A stretch of DNA of 51,383 bases from RGIG3528 sp963649295 (GCA_963649295.1 CAVJHK010000011.1:1-51383), one strand, 5' to 3'. Shown: positions 1-8,084, counted from the first letter of the stretch. Notes: generated by a model from the letters alone, not told the origin. Numbers and translations: made by a program.

Positions 1-10
1 AAGGAACAAG

Positions 11-193
11 GGGGTCAGGCACCATAAAATTTCCATAAACTCCATAAACTTATCGTAATGTTTCTATAAATTTTTCAGAAAGCAGCCGGGCACAGAATTA
101 AACTCCGATTTTTTTCTTCCGAAAAAATTATGTTTCTGCAAGATTTAATATTTTTTTAATAAAGTTTATTTTTTCTTAATGGTGCCTGACCCC
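11..193. repeat. MITE-like element with 15-bp terminal inverted repeats
   Basis: Two perfect 15-bp inverted arms, GGGGTCAGGCACCAT at 11-25 and its reverse complement at 179-193, bracket about 150 bp of very AT-rich, non-coding DNA downstream of pyruvate kinase. No transposase lies inside. The flanks show no clear target duplication, although CAAG before the left arm and CTTG after the right arm extend the symmetry. I read it as a small non-autonomous element or REP-type repeat. A long RNA hairpin acting as a 3' end for pyk is the alternative. Confidence 0.5.
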
Positions 194-204
194 TGGTCTT
201 GCCC

Positions 205-221
205 CCGGGTCGGCTACCCGG
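205..221 (-). other. short hairpin directly after the pyk stop codon
   Basis: CCGGGT (205-210) and ACCCGG (216-221) form a 6-bp GC stem with a 5-nt loop, touching the pyk stop codon. No T-run follows on the minus strand, so a classical intrinsic terminator is not supported. It may protect the mRNA 3' end. Confidence 0.35.
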
Positions 222-1634
222 TTATACCGTATCCACTCTTATCGTATTGGTATTTCCGGAATATCCCGTTACGCTTCCGCCTGTGATGATAATCTTGTCG
301 CCTTCCGAAAGGTCAAACGTCTCCTTTGCAATCTTTTTGGCATTGTAAAAAAGCACTTCGATCTGCGGCATTTTTTCGGTCATCACGGGAGTAACGCCCC
401 ACGAAAGCGCAAGGCTTCTGCAAACTCTCTCATCCGTGCAAAGTCCGATTATGTCAACGGGCGACCTAAAACGCGATACCATGCGGACGGTCATACCTGA
501 AATCGAATTTACAACGATTGCCTTTGCGTCAATATCCATCGAAAGCGCACATATCGAATGCGAAATCGCATCCATTGTGTTGCGGATTCGGAAATCGGAT
601 GTATAAAAACGCTTTTTATAATGAATGTTCTTTTCGGTCTGATGAACAATTCTTGCCATTGTTGCAACGGTAAGATCAGGATATTTGCCCGCTGCCGTTT
701 CTCCCGAAAGCATAACGGCACTTGTCCCGTCGTATACGGCATTTGCGACGTCCGAAATCTCCGCTCTTGTGGGACGAGGATTTGAAATCATTGATTCAAG
801 CATCTCCGTTGCCGTAATTACACGTTTTCCGAGAAGGCGGCACTTGGTGATAAGCTTCTTTTGGATTCCCGGAAGCTCCTCAAAGGGAATTTCGACGCCC
901 ATGTCACCGCGTCCGATCATTATTCCGTCGCAGGCCTCGCAAATCTCCTCAATATTGTCGACACCGCTCTGATTTTCTATTTTTGCGATAAGGGATATTT
1001 TTTCACCGCCGTTTGCGTCCAAAAACTCTCTCACGTCAATCAGGTCCTGCTTAAAAGACACAAAAGAACATGCCACAAAATCAACGTCCTCTTTGATTCC
1101 GAAAAGCAAATCTTCCTTGTCCTTTTCGCTTAAGTATACCTGCTTTAACACCTTTTCGGGGAAGCTCATGCTCTTGCGATCGGATATTACGCCGCCCGCA
1201 AGCACCTTACATACTACATCCTCGCCCTTTACTTCCGTCACTTCAAATATCAAAAGTCCGTTGTTAACAAGTATTCTGTCGCCCGGTTTCATTTCGTTTG
1301 CAAGGTCTTTGTAGCTTACTGACACACGTGTGTCGTCACCGCTCACATCATCCCGTGTAAACGTAAACTTCTGTCCTTCGGAAAGAGTCTCTTTGCCGTT
1401 TTTAAAAACACCGATTCGGTATTCGGGGCCTTTGGTGTCAAGCATAATCGCAATAGGTGTATTAAGCTCTTTTCTCACCTTTTTGATCGTGTCAATCTTC
1501 TTTTTATGCTCTTCATGTGTGCCGTGCGAAAAATTGAGACGCGCGACATTCATGCCTGCAAGTATCATTTTTTTGAGCACATCTTCTCCTGATGATGCGG
1601 GTCCGATTGTACAAATAATTTTTGTCTTTCTCAT
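222..1634 (-). CDS. pyk: pyruvate kinase
   Basis: Converts phosphoenolpyruvate and ADP to pyruvate and ATP, the last step of glycolysis, in the cytoplasm. The 470-aa product begins MRKTKIICTIGPAS, the typical family start. It carries ARLNFSHG near residue 30, MLDTKGPE near 70 (substrate and cation site), the IAKIENQ segment, GRGDMGVEIP, and the TATEMLESM signature, followed by a C-terminal alpha/beta domain of normal length. It lacks the extra PEP-utiliser-like C-terminal domain found in many bacilli. The in-frame ATG 15 codons upstream is rejected because GGAGG sits 6 nt before the ATG at 1634. It is transcribed alone; the nearest upstream gene lies beyond the assembly gap. Confidence 0.97.
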   Translation of the reverse strand: MRKTKIICTIGPASSGEDVLKKMILAGMNVARLNFSHGTHEEHKKKIDTIKKVRKELNTPIAIMLDTKGPEYRIGVFKNGKETLSEGQKFTFTRDDVSGDDTRVSVSYKDLANEMKPGDRILVNNGLLIFEVTEVKGEDVVCKVLAGGVISDRKSMSFPEKVLKQVYLSEKDKEDLLFGIKEDVDFVACSFVSFKQDLIDVREFLDANGGEKISLIAKIENQSGVDNIEEICEACDGIMIGRGDMGVEIPFEELPGIQKKLITKCRLLGKRVITATEMLESMISNPRPTRAEISDVANAVYDGTSAVMLSGETAAGKYPDLTVATMARIVHQTEKNIHYKKRFYTSDFRIRNTMDAISHSICALSMDIDAKAIVVNSISGMTVRMVSRFRSPVDIIGLCTDERVCRSLALSWGVTPVMTEKMPQIEVLFYNAKKIAKETFDLSEGDKIIITGGSVTGYSGNTNTIRVDTV

Positions 1635-1711
1635 ATATCCTCCGTTATCGGCAAATGCCTTTTTATTGCAATCTATCAAAAATTGCTTATTTGTTTCACA
1701 TAATTCAAAAT

Positions 1712-1775
1712 TTATCGTAAGCTGCCTTCCGATTTTCGATAAAACAACCGCAAAATCGTTTGATAAGCGATTATC
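1712..1775. repeat. diverged copy of the 95-bp hairpin repeat, truncated by the gap
   Basis: The order of motifs CTTCCGAT, GATAAAA, AACC..GTT and GATAA.CGATTAT matches the core of the 95-bp units at 25281-25558, with substitutions. It stops at the N gap. This makes the 95-bp unit a dispersed family within this genome. Confidence 0.5.
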
Positions 1776-1785
1776 NNNNNNNNNN
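1776..1785. other. assembly gap (10 N)
   Basis: Ten N characters. The seven bases before the gap and the seven after it are identical (GATTATC), so the true contigs may overlap, or a repeat may have been collapsed here. Confidence 0.95.
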
Positions 1786-1809
1786 GATTATCAGTAATAT
1801 TCGCAATCC

Positions 1810-1856
1810 GCTTCACCGCTTGCTCATATAAAAGCTTCACTGCCTGCTCTTAAACT
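1810..1856. repeat. degenerate 24-bp tandem duplication 3' of the GH43 gene
   Basis: Two similar units (GCTTCACCGCTTGCTC at 1810 and GCTTCACTGCCTGCTC at 1834) lie just beyond the stop codon of the GH43 gene on its downstream side. The spacer between the gap and the gene holds nothing else recognisable. Confidence 0.45.
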
Positions 1857-1867
1857 TTTATAAAATA

Positions 1868-3286
1868 CTATTTTACAAATACAAATTTTTTGAATATGCA
1901 AATATCCCTTACATTAAAATTGTCTTTTTGCCATCCCCTGCGCCCGGTTTCAAATTTAAAAAATATTGCGTGAACTTGTGTTACGGGCTTTATGACAATT
2001 TCCGTTATACTGTCTCCGAGCATTGTCACGGCACTTCCTATTTCTTCACCGTCTTCCGAGTCCAGTCTCACGCTTAACTTTCCCGTTTGCCCAAGCCCCA
2101 CAAGACTCACAAACAGCTTCATTTCCGTGCCCGAATAATCAGTCCCAAAATCAAAATATTTAAATCCAACCAAAGCACCGTTTTTGATTCCGTAAATATT
2201 TCTTTCAAAAATATTTTCTTCCGCAACAAAGCATCCGCCCTTTAAAACACATGCATATTCGGCAGGCGTTATCTCATAAGGATTAAGATATCCGCTCGCT
2301 CCGCCCGATGTCATTTCGGCATATGTGAGCGTTCCGTCGGGAAGAAGCCTGATTTCTTCTATACATCCACGGCGTGACATACAGGTATTGTTTGTCATTT
2401 TGTGATAAAAAATATACCACTTATCATTAATCCGGCACACCGAACCATGATCATTGCCGCCCGGATAACCGTCACTGTTATCAACAATATATCCCTTATA
2501 TTCGAAAGGTCCGTACGGCGAATCGCTCACGGCATAGGCAAGGCGTGAGCCCTTTCTGGGCGAATAAATAAGATAATAGCGTCCGTTTATTTTGCGCGGA
2601 GAACAAGCCTCAAAAAATGAGCCGTCACCCCAGTTTTTGGGAATAATGTCCTTATGATAAGTCCCCGGAATCACGGTGCGCATATCATGCGGATCCACTT
2701 CAAACATATAAGAATGCAAAAAGCCGCAATAAACATATACATGTCCGTCATCGTCAACAAGAACACCGGGATCGATCATCGTTGCCGATTCCATGTCACG
2801 AATTGCAATTTCTGCCTGAGTGCCGCTTTCTTCCGGATGTCCGTCTGTCAAAAAATCGTCGGGTGCATTCGGATCACTAAGATACTTTTCCGGATGATCC
2901 TTTAGGTCCTTTAATTGTGCACTTGCATCATATCTCCCAAGTAATTCAAACGGACCTTCGGGATTATCACTCACGGCAACGCACCCGGACGCATTCAGAA
3001 TATATGCAAACAAATAATATTTTCCGTCTTTTTCAACCACATCGGGTGCATAAAGCTCGTTTTTTGTCCAGTCGACCTTTGTTTCACCGCGTGTTTTAAA
3101 GCTTACTCCGTGGCATGTCCAGTGTGTGAGGTCTGATTTGTCACACGACCACACCTTAAGCACAAAATCGCAAAAATCCTCTGAATCCACTCTGTCATGC
3201 GATCCGTATACATAAATTCTGTTGCCGAAAACTCGCGGCTCTCCGTCCGGAATATATTCCCATGCGGGCAAATATGGATTTGGCAT
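1868..3286 (-). CDS. glycoside hydrolase family 43 (beta-xylosidase / alpha-L-arabinofuranosidase type)
   Basis: A 472-aa cytoplasmic glycosidase; there is no signal peptide, so it probably acts on imported oligosaccharides from arabinoxylan-like polymers. The five-bladed beta-propeller motifs of GH43 are visible: NPYLPAWEYIPDGEP at the N-terminus with the likely base Asp14, IDPGVLVDDDG with Asp172 (pKa modulator), and FFEACSPRK with the likely acid Glu226. Residues after about 330 form a beta-rich domain resembling a CBM6-like module. GGGAGGA lies just before the ATG, supporting this start. It stands alone, with pyk beyond the gap and a chemoreceptor upstream. The exact substrate cannot be read from sequence. 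Confidence 0.9.
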   Translation of the reverse strand: MPNPYLPAWEYIPDGEPRVFGNRIYVYGSHDRVDSEDFCDFVLKVWSCDKSDLTHWTCHGVSFKTRGETKVDWTKNELYAPDVVEKDGKYYLFAYILNASGCVAVSDNPEGPFELLGRYDASAQLKDLKDHPEKYLSDPNAPDDFLTDGHPEESGTQAEIAIRDMESATMIDPGVLVDDDGHVYVYCGFLHSYMFEVDPHDMRTVIPGTYHKDIIPKNWGDGSFFEACSPRKINGRYYLIYSPRKGSRLAYAVSDSPYGPFEYKGYIVDNSDGYPGGNDHGSVCRINDKWYIFYHKMTNNTCMSRRGCIEEIRLLPDGTLTYAEMTSGGASGYLNPYEITPAEYACVLKGGCFVAEENIFERNIYGIKNGALVGFKYFDFGTDYSGTEMKLFVSLVGLGQTGKLSVRLDSEDGEEIGSAVTMLGDSITEIVIKPVTQVHAIFFKFETGRRGWQKDNFNVRDICIFKKFVFVK

Positions 3287-3428
3287 ATCGTCCTCCCATT
3301 CACAATCTAAAAAAGCTTCTGTGTGCCGGCTTTCTTTATGCGGGCTCCACCTGCAAACAAAAAAACCTGTATATCATTATAATACACAGGCTATAATTTT
3401 TACATATTTATTTTTGCGTTCTTTATGC

Positions 3429-3518
3429 GGTTTCGTGCGCACATACACTTACAAAAGCTTTTTACAAGGCAACGGTTTCGTGCGCACATACACTTACAAA
3501 AGCGTTTTACAAGGCAAA
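3429..3518. repeat. 45-bp tandem duplication 3' of a chemoreceptor gene
   Basis: Two nearly identical 45-bp units start at 3429 and 3474 (GGTTTCGTGCGCACATACAC...). A third, partial copy (CACTTATCAAAGCTT, 3526-3540) runs into the last codons and stop of the chemoreceptor gene, so the repeat appears derived from the gene end. Confidence 0.75.
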
Positions 3519-3531
3519 AATCCCGCACTTA

Positions 3532-5253
3532 TCAAAGCTTAAATCTCTTTACTTCCTTAAACAGGTTGTTTGCGATTTCGGTATTCTCCGCCGCATTCTT
3601 TTCGATCGAAGAAACAGCCTCGGAAATATCAACCGTTGTTTCGCTCACTGATGCAATTCCGTTTGCATCATCATCAATCGCCTGTGCTATCGAATCAATG
3701 GATTCTTTTATTTCTGTGGTTTTTGATGAAAGCTTCTCCGATATATCAGCAAATTCATCCATAATCGAATGAATTTTTTCGGCACTTTCCTTATATTTTG
3801 TGCCAACCTGAAGCACGGTATCAAAACCGCTCATTGTCTCGGTTGTCATAAATGCCATGAGGTTGTTTGCTTCGTTTGTAAGTGCGTCAACCGTATTTAT
3901 TACTTCATCGCTCACTGCACTAATGCGCGATGCGGCGTCTGCGGAATTTTTGGCAAGAGTGCTGATTTCGGAAGCAACAACAGCAAACCCGCGTCCCGCC
4001 TCGCCCGCACGTGCAGCCTCAATAGATGCATTAAGCGAAAGAAGATTTGTCTGCGACGCAATGCTCATGATGCTTGCCGTAAGATTTTTGATTTCATTTA
4101 CACTCTTTGCCTGTTCAAGCTTTTCGTTTACGCTTGTGATAAGAGCGTCGGCCTTTTCACGGATTACAGCCCTGTCTTCCTCTGCCTGCTTATAAATCTT
4201 ATCCGCATTTACGCTTATTTCCTTTGAAATCTTATTTCCGCCTTCAGCCTTTTCAAATACCTTAAGCGTATCTTCGTTCATTTCTTCGTAGGCCTGACGC
4301 ACTCTTGCAACGGCAGCCGTCGATTCCTGCATTGTGGCGGTCATTTCCTGCATCGTGCCGGATACCTCCATAACATTGCCGCCGGCGCTTTCAAGTGATT
4401 TTACCATTTCCGAGGTAGATGTGTTGAGCTTTTCCGACTGATCATAAACGGTTTGCATTATATCATGCATATATTTGAGCAAATCATTCATATGACCAGC
4501 CATAACTTCAAGCTCATCGCCCGATGTTACATTTAACGCCTGAGTCAAATCGCCTTCGTTATGAACAACATCATAAATTTTGCCCGATACAACATCTATT
4601 CCCTTAAGCATAAGGCGAAGGAGAATAAAGAGCGCCGCTTCCACAACAATCATCGTAAGCATCGCAAAGCTGTATGCGGTCATTTTTATGGAAAATATAG
4701 TTTCAACAATCGTGCCTGCATCATAATCACAGCCTACAATCGCAACAACGCTTCCGGATGAATACAAAGGAACAAATACGGTAATCGTTTCGCTGCCGTC
4801 CGCATTCTCTTTAATTTCATTTTTGTTGTAAACCGAGCCCAAAAATGCGCCCTCAAGCATCGGATAGCTTTCCTCTGTATATTGTACGCCATAGGTATTT
4901 TGGGTTTCTTCGGCTCCGTCAATCCAATAATATACGCTCTCTCCGTCCGTATACAATACATAGGTATTCTTAATATTGGCATTGGCGGCCGTTTCGGCAA
5001 TCGTTTTCTTAAGATTTGCATAAACTGTCGACTTTTCACCCATCGACTTTACTACCTTGAGCATATTTACATCAATCTGCTCCGCCATGAGCTTTGCCGC
5101 CGATTCCGCCTGTTCATATCCCATCAATGTCATCTTTGTTTCGACGGTATCAAGCGTAAATCCGCAAATAACGGAAATTACAAGCACAATCGAAAGCGCC
5201 GAAAAGGCAACGATTTTGGTTCTGAGTTTCATTTTCCTGGTTTTTAATTTCAT
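3532..5253 (-). CDS. methyl-accepting chemotaxis protein, Cache-like sensor
   Basis: A 573-aa transmembrane chemoreceptor that controls CheA kinase in response to a ligand. A short basic N-terminus is followed by a membrane helix (about 15-35), an extracellular sensor of about 150 residues resembling a single Cache domain, a second membrane helix near 195-215, a HAMP region, and the coiled-coil signalling domain with the invariant tip (NLLSLNASIEAARAGEAGRG). GGAGG 7 nt upstream fixes the ATG at 5253 rather than the internal Met8. The ligand is unknown. It is not linked to che genes in this window. A second chemoreceptor gene lies upstream in the same direction with about 260 bp between them. 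Confidence 0.93.
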   Translation of the reverse strand: MKLKTRKMKLRTKIVAFSALSIVLVISVICGFTLDTVETKMTLMGYEQAESAAKLMAEQIDVNMLKVVKSMGEKSTVYANLKKTIAETAANANIKNTYVLYTDGESVYYWIDGAEETQNTYGVQYTEESYPMLEGAFLGSVYNKNEIKENADGSETITVFVPLYSSGSVVAIVGCDYDAGTIVETIFSIKMTAYSFAMLTMIVVEAALFILLRLMLKGIDVVSGKIYDVVHNEGDLTQALNVTSGDELEVMAGHMNDLLKYMHDIMQTVYDQSEKLNTSTSEMVKSLESAGGNVMEVSGTMQEMTATMQESTAAVARVRQAYEEMNEDTLKVFEKAEGGNKISKEISVNADKIYKQAEEDRAVIREKADALITSVNEKLEQAKSVNEIKNLTASIMSIASQTNLLSLNASIEAARAGEAGRGFAVVASEISTLAKNSADAASRISAVSDEVINTVDALTNEANNLMAFMTTETMSGFDTVLQVGTKYKESAEKIHSIMDEFADISEKLSSKTTEIKESIDSIAQAIDDDANGIASVSETTVDISEAVSSIEKNAAENTEIANNLFKEVKRFKL

Positions 5254-5282
5254 TTGGTTCCCTCCGCAAATAAATAAGCCCT

Positions 5283-5337
5283 GTGCCCTAAATCATAAGA
5301 TTTTATTTCCCCAAAATAAACTTATGACAGCCGGCAC
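5283..5337 (-). promoter_or_regulatory. structured 5' leader of the chemoreceptor gene
   Basis: Nested inverted repeats precede the chemoreceptor gene: CATAAG (5294-5299) with CTTATG (5321-5326), an inner AT-rich stem, and an outer GTGCC (5283-5287) with GGCAC (5333-5337). The putative promoter lies just upstream, with extended -10 TGATAAAAT read on the minus strand (hexamer 5350-5355). The transcript would therefore open with a two-tier hairpin about 30 nt before the ribosome binding site. Confidence 0.5.
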
Positions 5338-5382
5338 TTTATGGCGCCTATTTTATCACACTTTTCTGCTAAACATCTATAA

Positions 5383-5540
5383 TCATTTTGTTGTTCCGAT
5401 GAAAAGCAGACTTTGATGCTTCTTAAATTAAATTCGATTAAAACACAAGGCTCAATTCTGCTCAGGTTATTTTCGGATAAATTGTAAGCTTCAATGCTTC
5501 TTAAAGTTATGTTCGGTTAAAATGTAAACTTTGATGCTTC
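5383..5540. repeat. 40-bp degenerate tandem repeat covering a gene's stop codon
   Basis: Read on the minus strand, units beginning GAAGCAT start at 5540, 5500 and 5422, with a more diverged 38-bp unit at 5460. The first unit contains the last seven codons and stop of the 446-aa chemoreceptor gene; the others continue downstream as non-coding copies. Units 1 and 2 agree at roughly three quarters of positions. Confidence 0.7.
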
Positions 5541-6857
5541 TGCGTTAAGTTCTGCCGCAAGTGCCGCAAGCTCTTCCGAAACCGCAGTAATGTTGTCGAT
5601 CGAATCGGTCTGGCTGTCAACCGCCGCCATAACCTCTTCTGCGGCTGCGGCATTGTCCTCGGCCTTTACCGAAAGCTCGCCCATCATCTCTTTGAGTTCG
5701 TCACGGCTTCCCTTCATCTCATTGCTGGAAAACGAAAGTCTGTCAACGTTTTCATTGATATCATTAATTGAGTTCTCAATTTCGGTAAATTTCTGCTTTG
5801 TGACATTTACGCTTTCTTCCTGAGCCTTGAAGGAAACTTCCATCTCTGCCATATTGTCTGTTGCTTCCTTTGTCTTTACAAGAAGCTGCTCGATAATCTC
5901 GGAAATCTCCGATGTAAGACGGTTTGTCTCATCGGCAAGCGAACCGATTTCTCCCGCAACAACCGCAAAGCCTCGTCCCGCCTCACCCGCACGGGCAGCC
6001 TCAATCGACGCATTAAGCGAAAGAAGGTTTGTCTGCGACGCAATATTGTTGATTGCCTTACTTGCTTCCTCAATCCGGCGAACCTGGTCGTTGTTCTCGG
6101 TCAGGGCATCCTTTACAAGGACAACCGCCTTGTTTGTTTCGTCCGTCTTTTCTATAAGCTCGTTGATAACGGCAATTCCCTCGTCCTTGATGTCCTTAAT
6201 CTTAAGTGAACTGTCATGAAGCGCCGATGTGTCTTCTATTGTTGTATTTATTCTTTCGGAAAGTGCGGTAACGATATCGGTTCCCTTTGTTGTCTGGTTT
6301 GCCTGGTCGGTGGCAACAGTGCTTACCTTGACCATGGCCGTGTTGATTTCGCCCGAGCTCTCACGCACGGCAATCGTTTTTTCGGCAAGGCTTTCGGAAT
6401 CTCCCGAAAGGGCACCGGACGACATCGAAATCTTTTGTGCCATTTCGGTAAGATTCTTATGCATCATGGCAAGATTCTTTGCCATAGCGCCGATTTCGTC
6501 ATCACGTGTCATTATGGCTTTTATTTTGTCCGTGTTTTCATCTTTTGCAAGATTGTAGTCGGAAATATTCTGTAATTCGATATCACATGCTCTGAGCGGA
6601 GCTATTATCTTATTCTTTACAAATTTGTAAAGCAGAGCAATCGTAATTATAATAATGCAAAGGCTGAGCACAATTATCATTGCCTTTGCGTTTGAAATGC
6701 GCGCAGACGCCTCTGCCGTTGTAATTCCTCCCGCCTTTGCCACATGGCGTTCCATAAGTTTTACGGCAATTATGTTTTCGAGCGTCAATCCGCCGACAAG
6801 ACAAAATCCCATGATCTTGATCAGCGTTCCCAGTACACTTCTCTTTCTTTTTTTCAT
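5517..6857 (-). CDS. methyl-accepting chemotaxis protein with a minimal external loop
   Basis: A 446-aa chemoreceptor. Two membrane helices (about 12-30 and 60-80) are separated by only about 30 residues, so there is no room for a ligand-binding domain. Sensing may occur through the membrane, a partner protein or the cytoplasmic part. A HAMP-like linker and a full signalling coiled coil with the conserved tip (NLLSLNASIEAARAGEAGRG) follow. GGAGGG 5 nt before the ATG supports the start. A candidate promoter has TTGGAA (6943-6948) and TATAAT preceded by TGC (6919-6924), 18-bp spacer, minus strand. Confidence 0.92.
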   Translation of the reverse strand: MKKRKRSVLGTLIKIMGFCLVGGLTLENIIAVKLMERHVAKAGGITTAEASARISNAKAMIIVLSLCIIIITIALLYKFVKNKIIAPLRACDIELQNISDYNLAKDENTDKIKAIMTRDDEIGAMAKNLAMMHKNLTEMAQKISMSSGALSGDSESLAEKTIAVRESSGEINTAMVKVSTVATDQANQTTKGTDIVTALSERINTTIEDTSALHDSSLKIKDIKDEGIAVINELIEKTDETNKAVVLVKDALTENNDQVRRIEEASKAINNIASQTNLLSLNASIEAARAGEAGRGFAVVAGEIGSLADETNRLTSEISEIIEQLLVKTKEATDNMAEMEVSFKAQEESVNVTKQKFTEIENSINDINENVDRLSFSSNEMKGSRDELKEMMGELSVKAEDNAAAAEEVMAAVDSQTDSIDNITAVSEELAALAAELNAEASKFTF

Positions 6858-6918
6858 GATACCCTCCCGAGGTTAAGTATTTGTTATTTTTTTGCGCATA
6901 ATGCGCTGTCAGTTCTGG

Positions 6919-6948
6919 ATTATAGCACCCTAAAAACCCACATTCCAA
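6919..6948 (-). promoter_or_regulatory. sigma-A-type promoter of the short chemoreceptor
   Basis: On the minus strand, TTGGAA (6943-6948), an 18-bp spacer, and TATAAT (6919-6924) preceded by TGC as an extended -10. The same GTGCTATAATCC core occurs before the chemoreceptor gene at 18241. Confidence 0.55.
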
Positions 6949-7036
6949 GCGTTTTTTCTTCAATTTTTAAAATATAAGGCTTTATTTAAGTTTCCGTTAG
7001 ACAATTGAATTTTTTATAAAAACGAGTCCGGTTTAA

Positions 7037-7303
7037 TTGACAAAACTACAAATCTTTTTCAAAATTCTCTTTACGTTTGAATGTTGTTGTGAGAAAATAC
7101 AGATACAATATTTTGGTCAGAAGAAACGCAATTTCGGTGCAGATCTTCCTGCATTTGGTGTAGATTTCCCTGCATTCGGTGCAGATTTCCCTGCATTCGG
7201 TGCAGATTTCCCCGCAGAAGAAATTATGCCGTTTTGACCAAAAAAAGACCTTGGAGAGGGTCCAAAAAAAACTACTACGTTAATTGAAAAGGAAGTGCTT
7301 GTT
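7037..7303 (+). promoter_or_regulatory. upstream region with promoter-like site and 21-bp tandem repeats
   Basis: The 446-bp space between divergent genes holds a TTGACA box at 7037 with a weak CAAAAT -10 17 bp later. Downstream lie about four 21-bp direct repeats (GCATTCGGTGCAGATTTCCC type, 7129-7213). An inverted pair, TTTTGGTCA (7111-7119) and TGACCAAAA (7235-7243), brackets the repeats. A 66-codon frame with a TTG start crosses this region, but it has no good ribosome binding site and its protein repeats simply mirror the DNA, so I do not call it a gene. Confidence 0.5.
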
Positions 7304-7993
7304 ATGTTACCTGTTGTTTTATCTGCCGCAGATTCGGGATTTACCGTTTGGCTCGGACTTTTTGACTATATCAATCCCATCTGTTACACAATCTTTTCGA
7401 TTATCGGATTTAAATACTTCCGAAAAATGATGAAGCCCGGATTTTTTTACACCTATCTTGTCGGCTGCGTCATTTCGCTCATCGGCGGATTTTTTATTCC
7501 GACCATCAAAACGCTTGTCGGTCTCGGTGTAATCGAATGGGGTTTGCCTGTCAGCAAGGTCATAATAGCAAATACCGGATTTTTGATCAGCGGTCCCACG
7601 CTCTTTATCGGTACACTGAAAAACAACCGCGCAAAAGAGATTAAAGATAATACAATTACCGCACACAGCGTGGGTATCGGCGCCGCAAGCCTGGCTTTTT
7701 TAAACAAATTTATCGTCGGCTTCGGAGCTCTCGGAATGATTATGATTTATGTGACATGCGCAAAGCTTGCAATCGAAAAGAAACGTTATTATGCTGTTGT
7801 CACGCTTATAGTTTCGCTTTGCGGAACACTTTTTGAATCCGTATTTTCAAACAGCGGTGCCGACTTAAATGCAGCCTGGGTTCACTGGGTAATAGAAATC
7901 GGAGCCGTTATCACACACCTGATGCTTGTTGTAAGCGGATATTTGCTCTTTATTTATAAGGATAAAAAATCAGGCGCTGCGGCACAAGACTAA
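7304..7993 (+). CDS. multi-pass membrane protein of unknown function
   Basis: A 229-aa integral membrane protein with about six hydrophobic helices spread over its length and a short basic C-terminal tail (YKDKKSG). I do not recognise the family. The ATG at 7304 is preferred over GTG at 7295 because AAAGGAAG sits 8-9 nt before it. Its leader contains the 21-bp repeats, and its stop codon lies inside a 22-bp tandem repeat. Position between chemoreceptors and a Gly-rich protein gives no functional clue. Confidence 0.75.
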   Translation: MLPVVLSAADSGFTVWLGLFDYINPICYTIFSIIGFKYFRKMMKPGFFYTYLVGCVISLIGGFFIPTIKTLVGLGVIEWGLPVSKVIIANTGFLISGPTLFIGTLKNNRAKEIKDNTITAHSVGIGAASLAFLNKFIVGFGALGMIMIYVTCAKLAIEKKRYYAVVTLIVSLCGTLFESVFSNSGADLNAAWVHWVIEIGAVITHLMLVVSGYLLFIYKDKKSGAAAQD

Positions 7994-8042
7994 AGCCACT
8001 GTTGCACACGCTTAAAGCCGCTGTTGCACAAGCTTAATAAAG
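7974..8042. repeat. 22-bp tandem repeat that includes the stop codon
   Basis: Three units run 7974-7995, 7996-8017 and 8018-8042. The first encodes the last codons plus the TAA of the preceding gene; the other two are downstream and each also contains TAA followed by AAG. Units 2 and 3 differ at only a few positions. Confidence 0.7.
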
Positions 8043-8049
8043 TTTTAAT

Positions 8050-8084
8050 TTGACGATCCTTCAGAAGTGATTAAAATAAATCAC
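8050..8084 (+). promoter_or_regulatory. promoter with overlapping palindrome
   Basis: TTGACG (8050-8055), 16-bp spacer, TAAAAT (8072-8077). GTGATT (8067-8072) and AATCAC (8079-8084) form a perfect 6-bp inverted repeat with a 6-bp centre lying over the -10, an arrangement typical of a repressor or Crp/Fnr-type operator. Confidence 0.5.

Noticed and set aside
7037..7237. 66-codon frame with FPAFGAD-type repeats
   Set aside because: The start would be TTG with no ribosome binding site, and its first bases form a better -35 box; the peptide repeat mirrors the DNA repeat.
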